Shown here in pieces: positions 55,206-64,000 of a stretch of DNA of 64,000 nt; position 1 is the first letter of the stretch, and the number at the start of each line of letters is the position of its first letter. The position numbers were made by a program, and so were the translations under genes. Location: the NCBI GenBank assembly GCA_011319805.1, contig SJRY01000225.1:159589-223588 (forward strand), given 5' to 3'. The DNA is from Macrocybe gigantea. Lineage: Eukaryota; Basidiomycota; Agaricomycetes; Agaricales; Callistosporiaceae. Under the pieces are notes generated by a model that was not told where the DNA came from, did no database searches, and was given only the letters and a program-made list of their open reading frames with translations.

Positions 55206-57533
55206 GAGGTGCTAAATTGTGACCCATACAGCTGAAACAGACTTGCTTCGATACCGGATGTAGATCATCCCATACTCTGAAATACACCATTCCTGCAAAG
55301 CGACCTGAAGCACCAAGAAGAACCATCCGAGGTGATAAACCACCTAAAAGAAAAGAACTCGCAGTACCAGCAAAGATACGAATGTGAAAAGGGATAGCAA
55401 TGATAACACCAGAAGTCGATAGCAGAGCAGACAGAACCTGCATCAATACCGCCATAGTAGCAAAAACAGGACTGAAGACATGATGAATCAAGAAGATTCA
55501 AATCATAAATGCAGATGGATCACCCAACCGCCAGAAAACAGCAGATCGGGTAGCGGAAGTCCACATCGACATTAAAGGACACAAAGAGCACATGGAAGCC
55601 ATCGTACTTGACATCGGAAAAACCGACATGTTACTAGGACATGACTGGCTTGTCTATCACAACCCAATGATCAAATAGAGGACAGGAGAGATTGTCTTTA
55701 ATAGATGCCCCAAAACATGCAAGATAAACCACCAAATGATCAAAATACAGAAAGTAACTGAATAAGCGAAAACCATAGCCAGTGACAGGATGGAAACTCA
55801 AATATCCCCATATTTGATGAGATTCAGACATCTCTTTAAAGAGAAAAACTTCGATCGCTTACCAGACCACAAGGAGTGGGACCATGAAATAAACTTAACA
55901 AAAGATGCACCAAAAACGATACTGAGCAAGATCTACCCGATGACACAGAAGGAACTAGAGGAGCTAGATACCTTTGTCGAAGAAGGACTAAGAACAGGGA
56001 AGATACGTCCCTCAAAATCACCCTATGCAGCACCCTGCTTCTTTCGAAATAAGAAGGATGGCAGCAAACGACTCATCCAAGACTATCGAGAAATAAACAA
56101 ATATACGGTCAAGGACAAGTTCCCATTACCATGTATCAGCGAGCTCCTCAATGTGTTACAAGGAGCAAAATACTTTAACAAGATTGACATTATCTGGGGA
56201 TACAATAACGTACGCATCTGAAAAGGAGATGAATGGAAAGCAGCCTTCCTAACAGCAAGAGGACTCTTCGAACCGACAGTCATGTACTTTGGACAGTGCA
56301 ATGCACCAGGCACCTTTAGCCAGATGATGGCAAACCTCTTCCAAGACCAAATATGAAGAAGAGTGTGCATAATCTATATGGATGACATCATAATCATCGG
56401 GCGAACACGAGAGGAACTCCAAAAGAACATGATAGAAGTCATGGAGATACTGAACAAGAACGATCTATTCATCAAAGGACCAAAATGTGTCTGGGAATCA
56501 TCAAAAGTCCCAGTACTAGGATATATCATAGGAGAAGGGAAGGTAGAAATGGAACTGGAGAAAATCACAGCCATACAATCCTGGCCAACCCCAAAAACGA
56601 AGAAAGAACTACAGAAGTTCTTGGGATTCACAAACTTTTACTGACAATTCATCAAAGGATATGCAAAAGTTGCTAAACCCTTAACGGAGCTGACTGGAAA
56701 CAAGACATTCCAGTGGACAGACAAGCAGCAAGACGCTTTCAAGGAGCTAATTCGACATATAACCTCTGCACCCATTCTAGCACTACCACAAATAGAAGGA
56801 AAATTCTGAGTTGAAATGGATGCCTCAGAATATGCCATTGGAGCAGTACTATCACAACAGCAGAAAGGACTGTGGCACCCAATCGCCTTCATTTCAAGAT
56901 GCATGACCGCAGCAGAACAGAACTACGAAATCTATGACAAAGAACTGCTCGCAATAATGGTAGCACTGAAGACATGGAGACAATACCTCCTAGAAGCTTG
57001 AGAGAAGTTTGAAATATTGATGGATCATAAGAACCTATCATACTTCCAAAAACCACAGCGACTCAATTCGAGACAGATTGGCTGGTACCTGAAATTACAA
57101 GAATATGACTATGAACTACGACACGTACCAGGAAAAGCGAATGGAAAAGCAGATGTCTTATCACGAATGGCAGGATATGAAGAAAACCTAGCAGAAAAGG
57201 ATGACATACAAATGATCAAAGAAGCCGCATTCATCCGACATCTGGAAGAGAATAATGAATGAGACTTCAAATTTATGATGTTCGAGGACGAACACCTACA
57301 AAAAGGGGGAGCAGAAAATAACGAAACAATACAGACAAGGGAATCACGATGATCGAATCCCCAAGGATAGAACAAATTCGACAATGCACACGAAGAGAAA
57401 TGATCGTAACAACAGGACTGAAGGAAAAACTGCACTGGTTCACAGAGGAAGACCACATCGTATATGCAGGAGGGAAAATCTACATCCCCCCAGACAACAA
57501 ACTAAAGGAAGACATCATGTTTGAACACCATGA
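55187..57533 (+). pseudogene. Gypsy B pol: protease to RNase H and integrase start
   Basis: Continues gag in the -1 frame. Protease-like region near 55410 with VDSRADRTCI (Arg where Gly is expected in the DSG motif), then DIGKTDMLLGHDWLVYHNP (~55610); RT with KKDGSKRLIQDYREINKY (~56055) and IIYMDDIIIIG (~56370); RNase H with [16 protein letters not shown] (~56810) and [13 protein letters not shown]; a linker with HVPGKANGKADVLSR (~57125); and the start of the integrase zinc domain (MFEHHD) where copy D interrupts. Stops are TGA/TAG from C-to-T. Confidence 0.92.
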
Positions 57534-57853
57534 TGTTAGGCTAGACGAATCTCAGAAGGACTCGGGCAGACTAAGTGCAAGAGTGGTCTTGAGATGATGG
57601 CAAAAGGAATATTAAGCCTAGTGCTACTGGTACATCTGGGAGTCCTTATATACATTACAGTACTCGAGCACGGACCATGGGCTGCGCAATGCTGTGGACT
57701 GCAGATGAGTAAGACTGGAAGGAGATGACTCAGGATGACTAGGGAAGTGGGATGACTCGATGGCTGCACGCTGCACAGCATAACGGGGGAGATAAGGGAT
57801 GTGGGAAAGATAAGATAGGAAAATGAATGGTCCTTTGGGCGACGTCTGTAACA
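57534..57853 (-). repeat. Gypsy D 3' LTR
   Basis: 320 bp, TGTTAGGC ... CTGTAACA. The minus-strand tract AGAGAGAGTGA lies next to it and fits a polypurine tract. Confidence 0.95.
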
Positions 57854-58012
57854 TCACTCTCTCTGTAGATTCGCGTCCTTGTGAAAAACCTTAGTCCAGC
57901 TGTCCCCACCCAGTATTGGTCTCCCAGGCGGTTGCAGCACGCGGGCCCATGTATGAATGAGCTCTTCATTATAGGCGCGGATGTGATGGAGTGTGGTGGC
58001 AAGGAGTTTAAG

Positions 58013-58288
58013 TCACCGGTTTTCTGTGCAAAGCATTTCCATCGCCTCGCAAAGCGCAATACGTTCAGCTGCAGTGGGGCCGGTCCCATCAGGGGTTCAC
58101 CCAGTCCAGAGGTGCGTGCGGACGGTCATAACATAGCACAGATATATGCCAAGTGTGATGGTGAGGGGGTCCATGTAGTCGCTAGCATTGAGAATCCTTG
58201 CCAGATTCTCGAGGTCGCTTGGGCGGTTGGGGGTAGGTGCATAGCTGTCCCTCGCTGCTGTCAATGCTGATGGGGGTGTGGTGGTCAT
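58013..58288 (-). pseudogene. Gypsy ORF3 (copy D), 92 codons
   Basis: Same position, length (276 bases) and flanking TGA as in copy A, and the same ATGA start context. It shares APTPNRPSDLENLARILNAS and LTITLGIYLCYVMTV. One insertion and one deletion near the start cancel out, and one CGA has become TGA after HLWTG. Function unknown. Confidence 0.6.
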
Positions 58289-61200
58289 AGTGTGCAATTT
58301 TTGGTCTTCTTCCCTCTTGTCATGGTCCTTTTATCCTGGTTTGCAGTCTTCTTAGGAAGTGGTCTAGAGCTTGCTGCGCATTCCCCAGCTCCTTCTCTTT
58401 GATCCATGTGTTCTCTTCGTGTCCGTATCCTTTCCATTTGACCAGGAATAGCGTCCCCTCCCTTGTTTCTTCCTTTTTAGGATCTCTTCTATCTCGTACT
58501 CTTCTTCATCATTTATGATTTCAGGGGGTGGTGTGATGGTCGCTCTTGTATCTTGAAACGGGGTCCTTTGTAAGGCGTGAGCAGTGTTTCATTGAACACG
58601 GGTGTATCAGCTGCCATGATGCTGGGAGTTCTAGGCGATATGCTGAGGCTCCTTTCTTTTCGATTACCTTGAACGGTCCGTATCAGAGTGCCGATAACTT
58701 CTTTGATGGTCGATTGACTGTGATATTGGTGGCTTCTAGCCATACTCTATCCCCTTTCTTGTATTCACGGGCTGGTCTTCGCCTCGCGTCGTAATTGTCT
58801 TTGGCTTGTGTTTGTGCATATTGCAGCGCAGCATTTGCTTCCTTTCGTATTTGGTTCATTCTTTTGACGAAGTCTTTTGCTGCGGGGTTATTCCCTTCTG
58901 TCATCTGTGGCTCTCCCTTCCAGGGGTGCATTCCATAGTTGAGGTAGAATGGTGTCTCCTTCGTTCCCTGGTGTGCTTTGTCATTGTATTGGTACTCTGC
59001 GATTGCTATCCATTCTGCCCAATCGTCCTGTAGTTGTTTGTGAAGCTTCTGAGGAAGGCTTCCGTTTCTTGGTGGGATCGCTCCGCCTGTCCATCTGTCT
59101 GTGGGTGATAGGCCGTTGATAGTTTTGCTTTGTTCCGAGTTTTAGAAGTGCTGTCATGAATCGCGCTGCGAACTGGGGTCCTCGATCACTGATGATCTTT
59201 CGTGGATTCCATGAAGCCGCCACACGTTGTCTCGGTATAGTCGTGCGAGACCTTCTGCTGTGAGTTCGGTCTTTGTGGGAACTAGGTGGATCATCTTGGT
59301 CAGGCGGTCTGTGACTGCGGCGATGGCATTAAAGCCATTCGAGCTGGGTAGCGGTCCTATGAGATCTACTCCGATATCTTCCCATGGTTGTTGTGGGACT
59401 TCGTGCGGGTGTAGGGGTGCGTGTTTCTTTTGTCGGATGATTTTGTTTCGCTGACATGTTTCGCATCCATTGACATACTTCTTGATGTCGTAGCATTGAT
59501 GGCCACCAATAGGTGCGGCTTATGAGCTCGTGCATGCGGTATTGCCCTGGGTGTCCTCCGATGGGTGTGTCATGGTGTTCAAACATGATGTTTCCTTCAG
59601 TTTGTTGTCTGGAGGAACGTAGATTTTTCCTCCTACGTATATGTGGTGTCTTCTGTGAACCAGTGTGGTTTTTCCTTCAGTCCTGTTGTTACGATCGTTT
59701 CCCTTCGTGTGCATTGTCGAATTTGTTCTATCCTTGAGGATTCGATCATCGTGATTCCTCTTGTTTGTATTGTTTCGTTATTTTCTGCTTCTTCTTTCGT
59801 GGGTGTTCGTCCTCGAACATCATAAATTCGAAGTCTCGTTCATTATTCTCTTCCAGATGTCGAATGAATGCTGCTTCTTTGATCATTTGTATGTCGTCCT
59901 TCTCTGCTAGGTTTTCTTCATATCCTGCCATCGTGACAGGACATCCGCTTTTCCATTCGCCTTTCCTGGTACGTGTCGTAGTTCGTAGTCGTATTCTGTA
60001 ATTTCAGGTACCAGCCAATCTGTCTCGAATTGAGTCGCTGTGGCTTCCGGAAGTATGATAGGTTTTTGTGATCCGTCAATATTTCGAACTTCTCTCGAGC
60101 TTCGAGGAGGTATTGTCTCCATGTCTTTAGTGCGACCATTATCGCAAGAAGTTCCTTGTCGTAGATTTCGTAGTTTTGCTCTGCTGGGGTCATGCATCTC
60201 GAAATGAATGCGATGGATGCCATAGTCCTTTCTGCTGTTGTGATAGTACCGCTCCAATGGCATATCCTGAGGCGTCCGTTTCGACTCGGAATTTTCCTTC
60301 TGTTGTGGTAGTGCTAGAATGGGTGCTGAGGTTATATGTTGGATCAGTTCTTTGAAAGCGCCTGTTGCTTGTCTGTCCACTGGAATGCTTTGTTTCCAGT
60401 CAACTCGTCAGGGGTTTAGCGACCTTTGCATATCCCTTGATGAATCGTCGGTAAAAGTTCGTGAATCCCAAGAACTTTTGTAGTTCTTTCTTCGTCTTTG
60501 GGGTTGGCCAGGATTGTACGGCTGTGATCTTTTCTGGTTCCATTTCTACCTTCCCTTCTCCTACGATGTATCCTAGTACTGGGACTTTTGATGATTCCCA
60601 GACGCATTTCGGTCCTTTGATGAACAGGTCGTTCTTGTTCAGTATTTCCATGACTTCTATGGTGTTCTTTTGGAGTTCCTCTCGTGTTCGTCCGATGATT
60701 ATGATGTCTCCATATAGATTATGCACACTCTTCTTCGTATTTGGTCTTGGAAGAGGCTCGCCATCATTCGGCTAAAAGTGCCTGGTGCGTTGCACTGCCC
60801 AAAATACATGACTGTCGGTTCGAAGAGTCCTCTTGCTGTTAGGAAGGCTGCCTTCCATTCGTCCCCTTTCCGGATGCGCACGTTATTGTATCCCCAGATA
60901 ATATCGATCTTGCTAAAGTACTTTGCTCCTTGTAGTACGTCGAGGAGCTCGCTGATGCGTGGTAGTGGAAACTTGTCCTTGACCGTATATTTGTTTATTT
61001 CCCGGTAGTCTTGGATGAGTCGTTTGCTTCCATCCTTCTTTGCGAAAGAAGCAGGGTGCTGCGTAAGGTGATTTCGATGGGCGTATTTTTCCTGTTCGTA
61101 ATCCTTCTTCGACGAAGGCATCTAGTTCCTCTAGCTCTTTCTGTGTCATCGGGTAGACCTTGCTCGGTATCGTTTTGGGTGCATCCTTCGTTAAGTTTAT

Positions 61201-61904
61201 TTCATGGTCCCATTCTTTGTGGTCTGGTAAGCGATCAAAGTTCTTCTCCTTGAAGAGGTGTTTGAATCTGATCAGATATGGGGGTATCTGGGTTCCTGTC
61301 TTGTCGCTGGCTGTGGTTTTCGCTGGTTCAGCCACCTTCTGTATCTTGATCATCTGGTGGTTTATTTTGCACGTTTTGGGGCATCTGTCGAAGACAATTT
61401 CTCCTGTCCTCCATTTGATTGTTGGGTTGTGGTAGACAAGCCAGTCATGTCCTAGTAGCATGTCGGTTTTTCCGATGTCGAGTACGATGGCTTCCATGTG
61501 CTCCTTGTGTCCTTTAATGTCGATGTGGACCTCCGCTACTCGGTCTGCTGTTTTCTGACGTTGGGTGATCCGTCTGCATTTATGATGGGAATCTTCTTGA
61601 TTCGTCGTGTCTTCAGTCCTGTTTTTGCTACTATCGCGGTGTTGATGCAGGTCCTATCCGCTCGCTATCGACTTCTGGTGTTATCGTTGTGATTCCTTTT
61701 CGTGTTCGTATCCTCGCTGGTACTGCGAGCTCTTCCTCTTTGGTGGTTTGTCCCCTTGGATGGTTTTCTTGGTGCTTCAGATCGCTTGGCAGGAATGGTG
61801 TATTTCAGAGTATGGGATGATCTACATCCGGTATCGAAGCGAGTCTGTTTCAGTTGTATGGGTCGCGATTTAGCACCTCCTAGTCGGACCCTTCGGCAAA
61901 ACCT
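58289..61904 (-). pseudogene. Gypsy D pol
   Basis: Minus strand. Protease to linker (IVLDIGKTDMLLGHDWLVYH, ~61480); RT (LIQDYREINKYTVKDKFPLP, ~61000; the YMDD aspartate region near 60715 broken by a 1-base loss); RNase H (~60230-60330); integrase zinc domain (HHDTPIGGHPGQYRMHEL, ~59570; CQWM, then frame break), core (IISDRGPQFAARFMTALLKL, ~59190); GPY-like part (YKKGDRVWLEATNITVN, ~58740); chromodomain (EYEIEEILKRKKQGRG, ~58500, then a frame break before the VKWKGY part). At least a dozen single-base deletions relative to copies A and B. Confidence 0.9.
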
Positions 61905-63617
61905 CTTTGTCAGAGCTTTCTTCATCCTTGTCTTCTTCGTCCTCTCCTTCTTCTTCTTTCACTTCTCTGACCCGGGATTTTCCTTTCTTCTTCTTCTTGC
62001 AGTTCGTGCATAGTGTCCCTTTAAGCCACAGTTGAAACATGTGACATTTGCTGCTCCTTTTCGTGGTTCCGGGCAGTTTCGTGAGATGTGTCCTGGTTTA
62101 TTGCAGTTGAAGCAGTTGTTGCTTCGTACTTTGTCGACTTCCATGGCCTGTCCTGCTCCTCGGCTTGGATTTCCGGCCTTGCGCTGATTGCTTGTGAATT
62201 CTCCTCTCATCACATTTCTGTGTTCATCGATGTTTCGTCCAATCGCTCGAACTGTCTTGATATATTCATCTCCATCTGTTGGAAGTGTGGAGATTGAGTG
62301 TACGGCTTCTGCTGTCCTTCGGTTTAAGCTCTTCTCGAGTAGGAAACGAGGGGCTGTTCCTGTCATTCCTGCTTTCCCTGCGAGGTCTACGAATTCATCC
62401 AGAAATTCGTCGATGGGTCGGTTTCCCTGTCTGATTGAATAGTTTGCTTCCTGCTTGTGATGGCGACATGACGTTGCTGAATCGTGTCTCTATCTCGGTT
62501 ATGAAGTCGGCCCATGTGCTTTGGTTGGTAGTGGTGTCGATCTTCTTTGATGCCCAGTGGGCTCCGGGTCCGTCGGTCATTCTAGACAGGACCGCTCCAA
62601 TCTTCTGTGTATCCGTGAGGTTCCATGTGCGGTTATGTAAGTTTCATCTTCCTCCACCAAATATCGAAGGATGTTCGATCTCCTGTAAAGGATTTCGGGT
62701 CGGCGATGATTCCCTTGTATTCTGTCGTCATCCTTTGGGGGTTTTCTTCGTCGTTCTCTTGGTCTTGGTCTTCCTGTTCCTGGATCTGTTGTTCTTGGGT
62801 CTGCTGTGCTTGTACTTGGGCTTGCTGTTCTTGGAGCTGTTTCTGTCTTCGCTCCTCTCTCTGTTCTTTCCAGTAGTCTAGGTCGACTCCTGCGATTCTA
62901 CAAGCTTGTTCAAAATCGGCCCACTCTGCAGGGTCGGTCCGGTTGTCTTTGGTAATCCTTTTCGCTCCCTCCACCGATAGTATTCGTCCCAGTCGCTGTT
63001 GCTTACTTTCGCCACGGTGGTGCGATTCTCTCCTTATGCAGTGCTTCGGCGGATTGGTCCTCTGAAGGGGTTCGGCGGTTTCGTTCCTGTGTGTCCTTGA
63101 CTCTGGTGTCGTTCTCGTTGGTTCTGTCATACGCTCTGTGCGTCGTGCCCTCTCTGTATCAGTATGTCTTCCTCCTGTGTTCGGCGATTATAGTTCTCGA
63201 TCTGTTGTCCTAAAGTCTCGGGCTTGTGTTCGTTCTTCTCTCGTTTTCTTGCGGATGGGTTCGTCCTCTTCTTCGGCAAGAAGATTCTGGTCTGACCACA
63301 GCTCTTCTGGGCTTATCCGTATTCTCCTTCTAGGAAGAGTTCTGCAATGAGTTGTGCTGCTCCTTCGCTGAGGATCTCAGTGGGCTCTGTGGTGGTGAAG
63401 GCAAACTCTCTCAGAAATGCCTTCTTCGTCGCTACTTGGTGTAGGCGTGCGCTCTCTCTTTTTTGTTTGGATTGCTAGTGTCTCTGCGGGTGGCGTGGAC
63501 TGTCTCTGCGAATGGCGTGGACTGCAATGTCTGGTCTACTTCTCTGAGCCAAGTGCTCTCGTCGCTCGTGCTAGTGCTCGCTGGGTCGGCGACCGCTTGT
63601 CGTCGAATGTTGATCAA
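61905..63617 (-). pseudogene. Gypsy D gag
   Basis: Starts at ATG 63617 (MINIRRQAVADPASTSTSDES), a start slightly upstream of the one in copy B. Coiled-coil-like Gln/Glu part at about 62650-63100 (EQREERRQKQLQEQQAQVQA), capsid-like block, and zinc knuckles CFNCNKPGHISRNC and CFNCGLKGHYA at about 62000-62110. Several frame breaks. Ends at a GGTTTT that has lost one G of the slippery heptamer. Confidence 0.87.
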
Positions 63618-63683
63618 GTCTTTGATAAAGCATGACGTGGTGTGTGTGTGAGTCTGAGCGAGTCTCGACGAGGCTTAATATCT

Positions 63684-63999
63684 TGTTAGGCTAGACGAAT
63701 CTCAGAAGGACTCGGGCAGACTAAGTGTGAGAGTGGTCTTGAGATGATGGCAAAAGGAATATTAAGCCTAGCGCTACTGGTACATCTGGGAGTCCTTATA
63801 TACATTACAGTACTCGAGCACGGACCATGGGCTGCGCAATGCTGTGGACTGCGGATGAGTAAGACTGGAAGGAGATGACTCAGGATGACTAGGGAAGTGG
63901 GATGACTCGATGGCTGCGCGCTGCGCAGATGGGGGAGATAAGGGATGTGGGAAAGATAAGATAAGAAAATGAATGGTCCTTTGGGCGATGTCTGTAACA
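63684..63999 (-). repeat. Gypsy D 5' LTR
   Basis: 316 bp, differing from 57534-57853 by a few transitions and one small deletion. Internal side starts AGATATTAAGCCTCG on the minus strand, the self-priming region. Confidence 0.95.
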
Positions 64000-64000
64000 C

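Larger units (their letters stand above)
53086..57533 (+). mobile_element. Gypsy copy B: 5' LTR to integrase, interrupted by copy D
   Basis: Plus-strand copy of the A/D/E family inserted in the gag of chromovirus G. It runs LTR, leader, gag, pol to the integrase zinc motif (FEHHD) and is cut at 57533 by the inverted copy D; the rest must lie beyond the right edge. Indels are few, so it is the best copy for reading frame relations. Confidence 0.93.
57534..63999 (-). mobile_element. Gypsy copy D: two-LTR chromovirus inside copy B
   Basis: Minus strand, LTRs at 57534-57853 and 63684-63999. Left flank CATGA; the right flank visible in the window is a single C, agreeing with the first base of a CATGA duplication. 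CpG sites are mostly kept and stops are few, but many 1-2 bp deletions break the frames. It interrupts copy B at the integrase zinc motif. Confidence 0.93.

Overview
The window looks like basidiomycete (agaricomycete-type) fungal DNA built almost entirely of nested transposable elements. The evidence is two KDZ-superfamily DNA transposons with the CxC2 and CxC5/CxC6 cysteine clusters typical of mushroom-forming fungi, chromodomain Ty3/Gypsy elements, a Tad1/I-like LINE with a C-terminal RNase H, short GT-AG introns, and heavy C-to-T decay of older copies. I see no convincing single-copy host gene in 64 kb. The species cannot be named from this sequence.

Layout. 1-336: a Gypsy LTR end abutting a piece of an old Copia LTR. 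337-22145: a KDZ DNA transposon (KDZ1) with ~650-bp terminal inverted arrays; it split that Copia LTR, duplicated 8 bp, and carries remnants of three genes. Nested in KDZ1 are a young Copia element (2115-7667: intact 1409-aa polyprotein, LTRs identical by eye, 5-bp TSD) and a full-length LINE (11750-18112: 15-bp TSD, poly-A). 22166-27740: older layers (LINE copy 2, a Copia gag fragment, LINE copy 3), with a 1.33-kb SINE-like element inside LINE copy 3. About 27745-36045: a second KDZ element (KDZ2) containing a 1233-bp Tc1/mariner insertion, a truncated LINE and a ~160-bp tandem repeat. 36184-43840: decayed chromovirus copy A, interrupted by a truncated LINE (17-bp TSD) and a solo LTR (5-bp TSD). 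43841-47223: a PIF/Harbinger transposon with a transposase and a Myb/SANT-like companion. 47224-48490: fragment of another copy of the same Gypsy family. 48499-48813: solo LTR. 48814-53085: a different chromovirus in a single reading frame with in-frame stops. 53086-57533: Gypsy copy B, cut by Gypsy copy D (57534-63999), which has two LTRs.

The Gypsy family shared by A, B, D and E shows three connected features: a predicted transcript start complementary to the primer-binding region (Tf1/sushi-type self-priming), a GGGTTTT slippery heptamer exactly at the gag/pol frame change, and a 91-codon extra ORF starting in an ATGA overlap after the chromodomain. The SINE joins a tRNA-like head to the 3' tail of the local LINE, suggesting it used the LINE's reverse transcriptase. 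Almost every 'gene' here is a mobile-element gene, and only the Copia polyprotein and LINE ORF1 are uninterrupted over most of their length.
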